NCBI GenBank assembly: GCA_026873275.1
Contig: JANTUC010000007.1
Coordinates: 930,001 to 994,000 of the forward strand
Length of the DNA: 64,000 nucleotides
Origin: Pseudopithomyces maydicus
Lineage: Eukaryota > Ascomycota > Dothideomycetes > Pleosporales > Didymosphaeriaceae
Direction of reading: 5' to 3'
Shown here piece by piece: positions 31,475 through 43,490 of the stretch; position 1 is the first letter of the stretch; every line of letters starts with the position of its first letter. The translations under genes and the position numbers were made by a program. Below the pieces are notes generated by a model. It was not told the DNA's origin, ran no database searches, and saw only the letters and a list, made by a program, of their open reading frames with translations.

Positions 31475-31681
31475 GGAAGAGGGAACGAAATTGGAGTGCA
31501 CACATGTAGACATGGCAATGGAACGGCATTGGTCAATGGGAGTGTTGCACATGCAAGGCAATATGGAGAAGACTGGGATAAGAAGCAGGAATTAATATTA
31601 CCATTCAGCGCCAATGCATGCAGTCATGAATATCAACATAAGGTGTCGTAAGGAATCGCTAACAATGACCACGAATTAGAC

Positions 31682-32162
31682 TCATCCAGCCTCAAACTTT
31701 GCCATGGTCGACACGCGCTCCAACAAGATGTTTGAGAAGTCCTCGACGGAGTCCCACGCCTGGCTCGCAGCGTGTCCTACGATAGAGTAGAGGATTAGCG
31801 ACCAGTGAGCGGACTAGTCAAAGTATCCGCAGCTTCACCAGTGGCCTCCCCAAGAGGGTTATTTGCAAGCCCTCCTACAGCGTTGCCGAAGCCTTTCTTG
31901 AGGTTCTTGACGTCTTCTTGGTCCGAGGCAGGCACTTTGGAGATTTGGTCTGGGGTTGGTCAGCAGGTGAAGACAATAGGAACGATGGTCGGCGTGAAGA
32001 CTCGCCTTTGGCCATGTAAGACAGCTTGTTCTCGCCCATGGTCTTGAGGGCGGATCGCTCGAGCTTGCGCTTGATTTCGGGCGGGATGCCGAAGAGGTAG
32101 ACTGCCAGGGCGAGGGCACCTACCATGCCAGCGAGGACGGTCAACAAGGTAGCAGCTGTCAT
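31682..32162 (-). CDS. small single-pass membrane protein, three exons, GC-AG intron
   Basis: Exons 32162-32006, 31949-31839 and 31776-31682 give 120 residues. The N-terminus is a membrane anchor (LLTVLAGMVGALALAVYLFGI) followed by a basic helix (PPEIKRKLERSALKTMGENKLSYMAK), then an amphipathic region (NLKKGFGNAVGGLANNPLGEATG) and a helical end (AASQAWDSVEDFSNILLERVSTMAK). The first intron (31950-32005) has a GC donor (AAAG|GCGAGT) and a GCTGAC branch site. Unspliced reading gives a Lys/Ser/Arg-rich run that stops early. The second intron (31777-31838) has donor GTGAAG and branch GCTAAT. The combined phases are consistent. Unknown family; organelle membrane is a guess. Confidence 0.75.
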
Positions 32163-33205
32163 GGTGTAGTATGGCGATGCAGTAGGTCAGTTGGTAGGCA
32201 GGGTACGAAGGGGTGTCGTGTTGATTTGGGGACCTCGGGAGACTGTGAGGATGTTGGATCAAAATGCAGGAACGATGGGCATCTGTGTATGAGGAAGTTG
32301 ATATATCACTCTGGAAGGCCAATGACATCATTGCTTGGAGTGTTCCAGGGCAGCTCGCTCGCAACGCCCTTGCACGACTTCAGGGTCCACCCGCTGCAGT
32401 GGAGATGCACCTGGATCTAGCATTTCTCACAGGCACTGCAATGGCGGTGGTGAGGGCACCGTGGGGCGCCGTGGCACTAGGCCTGCAGTACCGTAACAGC
32501 AGCCAGCAGCCAGCAGCCAGCTGACGGGTCATCGTCAGGGCCGACTTGTGCAGCCAGAAGTGGAGTAGGTAGGCAGCGCTCTGCACCACCCGCACGACCC
32601 GCACCAGACCAGACCGGACCAGACCAGACACGACGCTGCTGCTGCTGCTCATCCCATGTCGAGACGGTCGAGCTCCCCTCCGCGTCGGCCAAGTGCAACT
32701 GTGTGTGTGTGTGTGCGTGATGGGGAGGGTGTTTGGGTGCCCTCCAGGGCTGGTGCAGAGGCACTCGCCCGCATCGCGCTAGAGCATCAGCGGCTCAGCC
32801 TCGACGGGGAAACAGCAAGGCGGCCCCCACCAGCAAGAACGCCTAGCCGCGCCTCTGCGGCAGGCCATCAATTCTCAAAGCTGACAGCTGCGTTGCATTG
32901 GGCCCTCCTTTTCACAATCGCACCCGCGCGCACCTTCGTCCCTCCGCCCGCCTCCTTGCACCACTTATTGTTGCTCCTAAGGCTTCGTGTTTATCGCGCA
33001 TTCGACTCGCCTGCCTACCCCTCCCTCCTCCAGAACCCCGCCAAAACCACCTCCGTCGCCTACCAGGCGCCTTCATCCCATTTTCAGCCTCGACCACAGC
33101 GCAGCAGTTCGCTGCGAGCGACGTCTGCAACTATGAGTTGTGCGCCCTCTCTTTGTCTGCTCTACCCGTCTCGACCTGCCTCTAACCACGCCCACAGTGA
33201 CAAAC
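32163..33205. other. divergent promoter and long CT-rich leader
   Basis: Lies between the small membrane protein and the kinase. It contains a TG dinucleotide run at about 32700-32716, AGCCAGC and ACCAGACC short repeats near 32503-32632, and a CT-rich leader (about 32900-33180) before the kinase ATG. Plus-strand ORF 32656-33243 has no motif. Confidence 0.4.
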
Positions 33206-34663
33206 ATGCTGAACAAGCTGCACGGCCAGCCCGACAGCTATGACCGCAAGTGCGTGTGCCCCGCTCCCGTCTCGTTGCAGACCCGCGACCGAGACTATGT
33301 GCAGCCCACATGCTAACCCACGCCCCAGGTCCCGCTATCGCTTCGGAAAGACGTTGGGTGCCGGCACCTACGGTATCGTTAGGGAGGCCGACTGCCCCGA
33401 GGGAAAGGTTGCGGTCAAGATCATCCTGAAGAAGAACGTGCGTGGGAACGAGCAGATGGTCTATGACGAGCTCGAGATGCTTCAGCGCATGCAGCACCCG
33501 CACATTGTCAAGTTCCACGACTGGTTCGAGTCGAGGGTGAGGGACCAACAAGCACGGCACGACCCATACCACGGCTGACCCCAGCAGGACAAATACTACA
33601 TCGTAACCCAACTGGCCACGGGCGGTGAGCTGTTCGACCGCATCTGCGAGAAGGGCAAGTTCACCGAGAAGGACGCTGCCGAGACCATTCGACAAGTACT
33701 GGAAGCTGTCAATTACCTGCACCACAACAACGTCGTTCACAGAGGTACCTGCCTTTTCCATTGCTTACAGCGCTCTAGCTGACTCCATCCAGATCTCAAG
33801 CCAGAAAACCTGCTGTACCTCTCGCAAGAACCCAACTCGTCGCTTGTTCTCGCAGATTTCGGCATTGCCAAGATGTTGGATTCTAAGAATGAAGTCCTCA
33901 CTACTATGGCCGGTTCCTTTGGTTATGCTGCACCAGAGGTCATGTTGAAGAAGGGACACGGTAAGCCAGTAGACATGTGGTCTATGGGCGTCATCACCTA
34001 CACCTTGCTTTGCGGATACTCGCCATTCCGATCCGAAAACCTGGCCGACCTGATCGAAGAGTGTAAGAATGGGCGTGTTGTCTTCCACGAGCGGTACTGG
34101 AAAGATGTCAGCAAGGATGCAAAGGAGTTCATCTCCACCCTGCTGCAGCCAGACCCAGCCAAGCGACCTACGAGCGAGGTATGAGAGAAAACTGTCTGGT
34201 AGCACTCGGGTAACTGACAATGGCACAGGAAGCTCTCAAACACATCTGGCTTAGCGGCAAGACGGCCTCAGACCACAACTTGCTGCCCGAGATTCGTGCC
34301 TATGTTGCCAAGGCACGACTCAAGCGTGGTATTGAGTTGGTGAAGCTCGCCAACCGCATCGAAGCTCTGAAGATGCAGGAGGATGATGAGGAAGGAAGCG
34401 TCCCCGGTGAAGCAGACGTCCCCGCGAACGCGACAGAGGCGGCTGGTGAGGCATTGGCATCGCACAAGGAAGGGAAAGGTTTGACAACAACAGAAGCCGC
34501 AACGCCCGGCTCAAGCACGGGCAAAGGTCCGGGGCGTCTCAGCCGACTGGCCAAGGGTGCCATCTTCCGCGAGGTGGTGCTGGCCAAGGTCCGCGAGATG
34601 AAAGAGGTGGAAAAGCAAAAGGAGTTTGAACAGCAGGCAACTCAGGCCTCCAAGAAGGCTTGA
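33206..34663 (+). CDS. cmk1: calcium/calmodulin-dependent protein kinase I
   Basis: Ser/Thr kinase activated by Ca2+/calmodulin. Five exons (33206-33249, 33329-33536, 33588-33744, 33793-34178, 34229-34663) give 409 residues. Kinase motifs are GAGTYGIV near residue 25, VAVKIILKK, HRDLKPEN near 134, DFGIAKM, an activation loop LTTMAGSFGYAAPEV with a Thr available to a CaMKK, and DMWSMGVITYTLLCG. After the catalytic domain, ARLKRGIELVKLANRIEALK (about residues 290-310) fits an autoinhibitory/calmodulin-binding helix. The C-terminal 90 residues are a disordered acidic and Lys-rich tail ending QASKKA. This matches fungal CmkA/Cmk1 in size and order. Confidence 0.94.
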
Positions 34664-35082
34664 GCTAGGTCCCGCCTTGCTCTTTGCGGTTTCACGGTAT
34701 CCAAATACATTCAAGTTTGCAACTCCTTTAGTTCATTGTTCATGGTAGGATACCCTGGTTGGCAGTTGCCAGGGCGGTACTTAGATAGGTCCATAGTCTT
34801 GTGAATGGCAAAACATTGACAGATGAATTCCTGCGCAACGTCACTGTGGTGAACGGGTCGGGCCTGCGGGCAGGGGCGAGTCACGTGGATGGACGGGGAA
34901 TGGCGCTAGGCGAACGGGGGATTAGCGCCCTCCGGCACGTCCAGGGTTCTGAGGTTCGCGTCTGGCAGTTCGCAGTGTTGAGCACAACTGCACACTCGAG
35001 CTGCACTCGCCCCAGACCTGTCGCTGCAGGTGTTGTTTGTCAATTGCCGCTTGGATAGCCTACGCGACGGCGATTTCACGCC
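34664..35082. other. intergenic region
   Basis: 3' flank of the kinase and promoter of the bromodomain gene, about 420 bp. GTCACGTGGATGG near 34880 carries a CACGTG core. No gene. Confidence 0.4.
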
Positions 35083-37842
35083 ATGGAGAGCGCTGCGAAG
35101 AGGAAAGCGGGAGGTGCCATGGCGCCCGAAAGCGAGGGCCGACCGTCGAAGCGGCAGAAAGTACCGGTATGTGGGGTTTTTTATGCGTATTTGCAGCGGC
35201 ATCGGCGGGCGCGAGGGCCTGTAGCATGGCTTGCGACGATTTGCGATGCGCGCGATGCGGAAGCGGTGGTGGAGGGGAGCGCGCGACGGGCTGGTTCGAC
35301 CAGCGACCAGCAACCAGCGACCAGCAGCCGGCGACCTACACCTCCCCTCGCCTCGCCTCCAGGCCCGCGACACCACGGGCCCCACCGCAATGCGCCCAGA
35401 GACCGCGGGAGACGGCGTGGCCCGGAGAGGCGCAATGGACAATGCTGACGCCGGATGCGTGCACACAGGAGACCCCCAAAGCGAGCGCCGATGCAGAGAC
35501 GCCCGAGACGACCACCACCATGGGCTTGAAGTTCCTCGAGAGCTTGAAGCAAGCTAAGGATAAGACGTGAGTGCCCCGGCCTACTGCACCTCCCGGCCGC
35601 ATACCGTCTACGGGACGCAGTTACTGACCCTTCGACAGCGGCCGTCCCATCGCCGTGCACTTCCTCACCCTTCCTGACCAGGTAAGCTCCTGGATGCGCT
35701 CCCCGCCATCACCCCGCTAAACAGGTGCGCGCAGAACGAGCTCCCCGAATACTACGAAGTGATCAAGCTTCCCATCGCCATCGACACCATCGAGGTACGC
35801 ATCCATCGCCCCCTTCCTTGCCTCTTTGTCTCCCGGAACCACCAGAACACGCCCATGCACGGCACCGAGGCTGACAGTCGTCTAGAACAAGCTCAACCGT
35901 GGCGAGTACACCAGCCTTGCACAGGTAGAGAGCGATTGCAAGCGCTTGGTGAACAACGCCAAGTCGTACAATGACCGGAAATCAGCCATCTACGAAGATG
36001 CCGAACGCCTGCGCAAGACCGCCTCCAACTGGATGGTCAAGCACAATCCGGCATATCGACGAGATGGCTATCAAGCTGTAGCCACGCCCGTTCCTGGCGA
36101 AGAGCCCGTGCCATATGGAAAGCCCATCCCGCGCGTACACCCGTCGACCCCGAAGCCAGCCCCCTCTACCCCGGACACTACTTCTACCGAGCGACCACGG
36201 CGAGCGGCTGCAGTGGCTGCAACCCAAGCCGTTACTCCCGCCCCGTCCAAACTACGGAATTCGACGTCTGTTGCTCCCGAGGAGGGTGACGGCACAGATT
36301 TCAACGGCAAGAGCTTCCAGCAAGCCCAGGAACAGATCATCACTGGACTCATAAATTATGTGGAGCCGGATAGCGGGCTGCAGATTTTCCAGCCCTTCAT
36401 CCAACTTCCCAGCCGCGCTCTGAAAGACTACTACCAGTTGATCAAGGAGCCTGTTTCCTTATCAGCGGTCCAGAAAAAGGTACGAGGCGTCATCGGTCGC
36501 AACGCGCCCACGAACGTCACCGAACTGAAAAGCTGGGACGCCTTCGACCAAATGACCAGTCTGATATGGAGCAATGCCCGCATTTACAATGAGGACGGTA
36601 GTGACCTTTATAATCTCTCGCTAGAGCTTGAGGAGATGTTTAAGACGCGACTTGCAGAAGCCAAGGCTAAAGTGGAGGAACCACCACAGCCAAAGCTGAA
36701 GCTCAATATGTCCACCGCAGCGCCATCCCCAGCCTCTGTGCCCAAACAAGCACTGAAGCTCAAGTTACGGCAAAGCCCTGTATCCGATCCAAACACTCCA
36801 GCTGCGAGGAGCTCTGCCACCCCTGGCGTTATTGTAGATAGCGAGGCATTGCTTAGACAGCAAAAGCACGTCTTGGAGAGCATGAATGGCTCGCGTTCCT
36901 CAAGACCTCCATCTGCCGGAAAAGCGACACCAACCAGTTTGAGCAATCCATTCAGTGGGCCACGAGGTGCTTCCGCGTCAATTCCACCTCTACCTGCGGC
37001 GCAAACAAGGACTGCAGGGTCCCCGCCTAGTGTCAATGGAATCAAAAACGACGTGCAATCACCAGCACTTAACGCAATCAGACCTGCTAGCAATGCATCA
37101 GATAGTCAAAGGCTGAGCGTCGCAGCTCACACTCCGCACCCAACCATGGCTCCGCCACAGTCAACATCTCGGCCTACCAGCGGCAGCCCTCTTCCTAACG
37201 GACCTATAGGCCAACAAACTGGAGGATATGCCAACCCATACGCGCACCAAGCGCCTAGCTACTTCCCCCACCAGTGACGCCGCACTTCGAGAACTTTCGC
37301 AAGGTGCCTCTACGCAGTGGGTTCTAGTTTCATTCCCAACATGACAGTGTACTAACACAATCAAAGGCATCGAAGAAGCCCTTATTCCTAAAATCACATT
37401 GACGACGCACCCTGCACTCAACCTCCCCAAACCTTGGAGCATCACTGTCTCTGCCAACAAATCCAAGAGTGCACATTCCGTCACTGTACCTGTGCCTGCC
37501 ACACATTCTTACCTCCAAATAACGCCACACGTCCCTATCGCCCTTACAAATCGCCTCTACCGCCTCTTCGTCATGGTCAATAGTAACAAAACTTTCGAGG
37601 TAAATCGCATACCTGTGACTGCGGGCATCAATGGATCCTCACCTCAACCTGGCATCGAAGGTGGCAAGAAAAAGGGTGAGCCTGTGTACGAGGCTAAACT
37701 CATGGCGGGTGTGAACAGGATCGAGGTGGAGATTGTAGCAGAGAAAGAACGGAAGACGGGCGAGAAGGAAAGCAGAGATCCCAAAGAGCAGATCGAAAGT
37801 GAGAAGTGTACAATCTTCTTGCATCTAACACGATCCTTGTAG
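35083..37842 (+). CDS. rsc4: RSC4-like tandem bromodomain chromatin-remodelling subunit
   Basis: Reads acetylated histones for the RSC complex. Exons: 35083-35166, 35469-35566, 35639-35681, 35735-35794, 35886-37303 and 37367-37842, about 725 residues. Two bromodomains are visible. The first is spread over exons 2-5 (FLESLKQAKDKTGRPIAVHFLTLPDQ, ELPEYYEVIKLPIAIDTIENKL, NNAKSYNDRKSAIYEDA); the second lies further on (LPSRALKDYYQLIKEPVSL, WSNARIYNEDGSDLYNLS). A disordered Pro/Ser region leads to the family's C-terminal beta domain (ALIPKITLTTHPALNLPKPW ... YLQITPHVPIALTNRLYRLF ... GVNRIEVEIVAEK). Intron 1 is long (302 nt). The frame changes once at C5 37265-37269: ...SYFP before, TSDAALRELSQ after. 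One C fewer (or two more) fixes it. As printed the frame stops at 37277. Confidence 0.88.
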
Positions 37843-39824
37843 GTTGGGGACAAGATTTCTGAAGATTCGGTGAGCGTGAGCAGATTTTCGTGTAGAAATA
37901 CAGGTGATGAAGAGGAACCGGAAAATCCGGGGGGCATGACGCCTGAGAATGATCGGCCGACGACTGATGGGAAAGAGAAGTGTTCGGAACTCGATATTGG
38001 GGAATATGGATTGATGCGCATGGCGTTGGCAGGTGGATATATGGGGATGACGATGTGAGGTCAATCGTTGGCTTTTCTTTGCGTATTCTAGCGGTACATG
38101 TGCCATGGGTATACCTAGGCTTTGGCATGGATCACGGCGTTCATGGGAAGGATGACTGAACACGCGGCGTAGGGCATGGCATGTCCTGCGAGAGTCACTT
38201 TACCTTTTGCATTATTTTGATGCGGGGATGGGATCAGACATTATTGCGTGTAAGCAGCTACTGAGTAGTATTCATTGAGATATAGTGGACAAGTCCAAGT
38301 CGCGCCGACCACTTTCCTGCAACCTGTGATGTAAGTCATACAGGTATGAGAGGCAGCGGGGGATCAAAGATCAATCAGTCGGATTTTATATTAAAGAGAA
38401 AAGTCTAAAGGAAGTATGGATGTTCGAGTCGACATCGAAGCACCGGATGTTATGAGTAGTATAGCTAGCTTCGATACAACAAGTCGATTGAGCTATGCCC
38501 CAAACCCAAGACTTCTTGGCAAAGCTGGAAAGGGGCTGTTGCGCACTAAATCATCACTTGGGCAAAGATACCGGGGTATTACTTATCTGGAAAAGACGTT
38601 GGGGCTGGGCACGGTTTCGAAAAGACACGAAAGATGCCGTTATTTCCGGTCCCGTCCCTCGGTCCTACCTCACTAGTTTATGTCTCACCTTAAACACTTC
38701 TGACCCCACTATTAAATGGCCAGGGCAAAAATGCAACGTTGATGCATCTTGGCTCTAACTAGAGTAGTAGCTGAAGATGTTACAACTCACATGACGTAGT
38801 GATTTAGATACGGGTTTTGGATTGCCTGTGATGGCTACATATGTACATATCACACTTGTAGCAGAGGATTTTTCGTTTACCAGTAGACTTGATGGAATGT
38901 TCAATGTCTTCAGCGTGCGGCATGACCGATGAACCAGGCTTACGCTTTTCGTGCGGACATGGCCGAATGAAGTTGACACAACACAATGCATCTACCGATA
39001 TCTTGTCAACTTGTATCGCCAAGATGTCATTGAAACGGGCGTCTGTGGAGCGGCCACTGAAACGCCAAGATAGCTGACGTTGAGCAGGTGGAGATTACGC
39101 GACAATGCGTCAAGCGCGCTGGGAACACATGTTTCTTCTAGATTCGAAACATGCGGCTAGTTCCCATGCATAATAAAGAATTTGCTGCAATGGGGGTAAG
39201 TGGGTCACGTTCGCGGCACTGTTAGACCTCACTCGGAGCCCAGATGCAATGTGCAGAACAAGAGCAAAAGTCAAGCACGCAAATTTGAGGCTGCTGTAAA
39301 GATGAAAAAGTCATCCAAGTACATTTGCACATCGTAGGTCAATAAACTACCACTACCAGCTTTCAAACTCCAAACAAAACCCGAGCATAAGGAAGAACCG
39401 GAGGAGTGGTATTAGGATTTGGGATGGAGACGCTGATACCTTAGTGGAGCTAGGCATCTCACGAATCCATGATAGAATGCAGATCATACTGCCTACAATA
39501 TAACACTCCACATCTGTGTAGCCGCCATTGGCCCTAACTACATAGCTGAATTTCTAGTGTGTACGACGCTCGGTCAGTTGTCTGCGGCAGGATTAGCCTA
39601 TTCCATATCTATACCTGTGCCTGAGAATCCGCGTAATCATTGTTTTGGGCTGGCTCAACATAAAAGAGACGAAGTCTCTCTTTCCGTTGTAGCTACCAGT
39701 CATCGGTTGACTTTCCGTTCTTTCCACCTTCGCTTTTTTCTACATTCGTTCCCTTCCATTACCAGGCCAGTCCTGTACATTCGTTTCAACTTTTTCAAAA
39801 AGAATCTACCACCAATTCATCACC
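37843..39824. other. intergenic region (2.0 kb)
   Basis: No supported gene. The frame 37870-38058 directly after the RSC4 stop is open but does not resemble the family's C-terminus. ORFs at 38416-38758 and 38889-39077 have no motif. The last 170 bp are the AA9 promoter and leader: CATAAAAG near 39659 and a CT-rich tract at about 39715-39815. Confidence 0.45.
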
Positions 39825-40829
39825 ATGAAGCTTACCACCTCCATTCTGGCTGGCGCCGCTCTCACCAACACCGTTGCTGCGCATTACTTCTTTGATGTTC
39901 TCGTCGTCGACGGTCAGGAGACCAAGTCTATGCAGTATGTTCGTAAGAACACCCGCCAGGAGCAGTACAACCCCACCAAGTGGAAGAACACCCGCGACGA
40001 TATGACTCCCGATCTCACCGACTTCCGCTGCAACAAGGGTGCCTTCGAAAGCGCCGGCAGCACCGAAACCGCCGAAGTGAAGGCTGGTTCTAAGCTCGCC
40101 ATGAAGCTCGGCGTGGGTGCTACCATGCAGCACCCTGGTCCCCAACTGGTCTACATGTCCAAGGCTCCATCGACGGCCTCGACCTACGAGGGTGATGGTG
40201 ACTGGTTCAAGATCATGGAGTCTGGAGTCTGTGACGAGAGCAAGGATTTCACCAAGGATGCCTGGTGCTCGTGGGACAAGGACCGCATTGAATTCACCAT
40301 TCCCGAGGGCACCCCTGAGGGAGAGTACCTCATTCGCCCAGAGCACATTGCTCTTCACGGTGCCCATGATGGCCAGGCAGAATTCTACTACGGGTAAGGA
40401 TTCCTCCCACGTGTCTATGGTTCTGTATCCTCAACATGGTACTAATTTGTCAATAGTTGTGCCCAGGTCAAGGTCGTCGGTGGCGGCTCCGGTACCCCAG
40501 GCCCTACTACGAAGATCCCGGGTGTCTACAAGAAGGACGACCCTGAGGTCAACTTCTCCCTGTGGAGCGGTTACAAGCCGTACACCATGCCCGGCCCAGC
40601 CATCTGGGGCGGTGGAAGCTCTGGCAGTGGCAGTGACAGTGGCAGCAACACTGGCAACTCGTCCACCCCCGCTGAGAACCAGTTTTCCGCTCCTTCCGGT
40701 TCACCCGTTCAACAATCCGCCAACGCGGTTGCTAGCGCCGCTGCTGTTGCGCACGACGCGGAGAACTGCAATGGCGGTAAGCTTGCGCGCACCCGCCGCG
40801 CATTCCGCGAGATGCTCTTGAAGTTGTAG
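39825..40829 (+). CDS. AA9 lytic polysaccharide monooxygenase
   Basis: Copper enzyme that oxidatively cleaves cellulose-type glucans. Two exons (39825-40393, 40457-40829; 63-nt intron) give 313 residues. The signal peptide ends ...NTVAA, so His20 (HYFFDVLVVDG) becomes the N-terminal residue that forms the copper histidine brace. The second brace His is in ATMQHPGPQLVYMSK. The axial Tyr is in QAEFYYGCAQVKV, preceded by RPEHIALHGAH. Two conserved Cys pairs are plausible (FRCNKG/YGCAQ and VCDESK/WCSWDK). There is no CBM1. Instead a Gly/Ser linker leads to a short Arg/Lys-rich C-terminus (LARTRRAFREMLLKL), so this is a single-domain enzyme with an extension of unknown role. Confidence 0.93.
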
Positions 40830-42094
40830 GTTTTGTCAATCCACTTCAATGCTTCACGGCATTGCAATCGAAACCTCATGGTTCTCAAAATACACGAATT
40901 GAAGCATTGCTTCAGCGTTGGCGCTAGTTGCACCGGCGGTTCATTGTTTACTTCACGCCCTGTATATTTTTACCGACCATTTTATGGCTGGCCTTGTATA
41001 TTCACACAACAATCTCAATGAAAAATATGTTGAGTCGCCGATGACGGACTCCATTACAATATCTATGTGCCTCAAGACGTGAAAGACCTGACCAGAATGC
41101 TCTTGTTCGTCCCTTTTTTTCTTCTGCACTCTATAGGGCATGCTATAGCTGAAACCAGTTTGGTTGAAGTTCTCATGCAGAGGTTTGAATCTAAAGTTAC
41201 GGAATCTGTAATGCCATCGAAACATTTAGCTTGGATTGAATAATCGATGGTAGCCCACGGAAGTCTGGCGCTTGCCTGGTAGTATCATACGAAAGAAATT
41301 TCTTCTTTGCTCCTCTGGTTGTTGATGCAAAGTTTGACATTAGTTGACTAACGTACAAACGTAAGTCACCTAGCAGTCCTGGGATATTATAGAATGAACA
41401 CGTAAAAATGTAAGCACACTCACGTTACTATCATGGACATGGACTTCGGAACAGTCGAGAATGGAGGCGAAATGTACTTTTCAAACTGCATGGAAGGTGA
41501 CCCTGTTCTGCACTGAGGTTTATTACTAATAGATGATATAGATGCTACACAACTTTGAGTAATTACTTTCAATACGAGCGTTGTGACATCTAAGCTTCCA
41601 ACCCGGAGAAATCGTAAGAAAATCGGGTCTTCATTCTAACTTGTAAGCTGTCTCAGATAAAAGATGTTTAATACGAGTCGCAAGGTACTGAAGATTCCAC
41701 GTGTTGATTTATCCACCTCATGAAGAGATCGGGACCACAGTGCCTATGATTTTGATATACCTGAAGTGCTGCGCCCCACTCTCATATCCGAGCCGTACCA
41801 TAATCTACCAGCAATCTCTCGCTCCATCCTTCTGGATCCGATCTCACTGAAACAAGTGCTAGCACGCCACAGGAAAAACGAACAAGCACCATCCTTGCAA
41901 GGTCGAATTCGAGACTTGTCATTGCTACATACAGATGCTATGATACATAGGAATATGTAGACTAAGAAATTAAACACTAGAATACTACATCGGGCTCAAC
42001 TCAGGCTCACAATGCAAAGCGTAGACACGTAAAACAATCGATTCGAAGCGGGTCGGACAAAGCCAACGCTTAACTGCACTATAGGTGTATGCGC
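40830..42094. other. convergent intergenic region
   Basis: About 1.3 kb between the AA9 and GH17 stops, A/T-richer than the flanking genes. ORFs 40953-41225 and 41744-41977 have no recognisable content. Confidence 0.4.
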
Positions 42095-43490
42095 TTACAA
42101 GTTGTCTGCACAGCCAAAGTACTGCTCAACATTGTAGGCACCAGGAGCCTTCCAGTCGTCGTTCTGGTAGCTGAAGATGCAAGCGTGATCACCAACCTTA
42201 TCGATGATGCTGCGCATAGCTTCCTTCTGCTGAGCCTTTCCTGGGATAGCAGCGTTGTTGGCAGAGCCACCAGCTGGCCAACCAATCTCGGAGATGAACT
42301 TGCCCTTGGCAGCAGCCTCAGGGCAGACCTTGGCAGCCTGCTCAAGCTGCTCGTAAGCGAACTGACCGGCCTCGGCGGCAGTCTTTCCACCGTCAAAGAA
42401 GGGCTGGACCTGAGCAGCAAAGATATCGATGACATCGCACCAAGCGCTTCCGTACTGCTCCCAAGCAGCGACGGTCTCGGTAGTGGTGACGGGAGCGGTG
42501 AAACCAGCGGCGCGGAATTGGGTGCGGACAGTGGAAATGTAGGAAGCGAGAGAACCAGCGTCTCCACCGTGGCCGGAGATGTATTCGTTACCAACGATCA
42601 GCATGGAAGCGCTGTCTTTGGGTGCCTTCTTGATAATGTCCTGGAGCTGCTGATTGGCGCCCTCGGAGCCAGGGGCACTAGCGGCGTCGAGGAAGATGCC
42701 GTAGATGACCTGGAGGTTGTGCTCCTGGCACGCAGGGACGACGTTCTCGAAAACACCGCAGTCGGTGCTGTACACACGGATAGCAGTGTAGCCGAGACCA
42801 GAGATCTTGCCAATGTCGACCTGGACCTCAGACTCAGACTTGCAGTCACCGCCGGCCGTGTAAGGGGTGTAAGTGATGGCCCACTTGTTGCCATTGGGCT
42901 TGTTCCAGGAGCCAGCACCATAGGAAGGAGCGCTGGGCTTGCTGGGCTTGGGCTTGGGGACAACCTTGGAGGAAGATGGTGGAGGAGCAGCGTGGTAGCT
43001 GGGAACGGGCTCCTTGGAAGGCTCAGGCGAAGGCTTGACCGGGACAGAGGCGGGCGGGGAAGACGGGGGCGCCTGGGGAACGTAGCCAGCAGGAGAGGAG
43101 GGGACCACGGGCTTCTCCGAGGTTGAGGGCACGGGAGCCGGGGTGTAGGCAGGCGGCGTGGAGGCGGCGGGCGTGGAGACAGCAGGCGTCGTTTGTGCTT
43201 CTTCTTCGGTGCATGATGTAGACGTCTCCGGAACCGGTGAAGGGGCAACGACAACACTGGTGTTTGAGGCGGTCGGGGGAACTACGACATGTTAAAACGC
43301 ACGTTTCGTCCCTCCGGGCTCGTTTCTACATACTCGGGCTGGCGGTCACGTAAACGGTGGTGGTTACCGTCTTGCAAACCCCCTCCTCGGCAACGTAGCC
43401 GGGGTTACGGCGAAGGTGGAAACCAGCATGGGCCTTGTGCGATGCGGCAACGGCAGAGCCGACCAATGCTGCAACGATGGCTCCCTTCAT
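42095..43490 (-). CDS. GH17 wall beta-1,3-glucanase (BtgE-like)
   Basis: Cell-wall endo-beta-1,3-glucanase or transglycosidase. Two exons (43490-43334, 43281-42095) give 447 residues. The signal peptide is MKGAIVAALVGSAVA. Next is a short KTVTTTVYVTASPS segment common in wall glucanases, then a Pro/Ser/Thr-rich linker of about 130 residues, probably O-glycosylated. The GH17 domain starts at KWAITYTPYTAGGDCKS. Catalytic residues are the acid/base Glu in LIVGNEYISG and the nucleophile Glu in FISEIGWPAGG. IRVYSTDCG and FSYQNDDWKAPG are also family-typical. It ends ...EQYFGCADNL with no GPI signal. The intron (52 nt) has donor GTATGT and acceptor TCGTAG, and the phase matches. Confidence 0.93.

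Noticed and set aside
37870..38058. Extension of the RSC4 gene beyond 37842
   Set aside because: The C-terminal domain is complete at FLHLTRSL; the following frame is acidic and unrelated, though a spliced extension cannot be excluded.
42089..43126. 345-codon plus-strand ORF
   Set aside because: Antisense of the GH17 gene; the minus-strand frame has the catalytic motifs.
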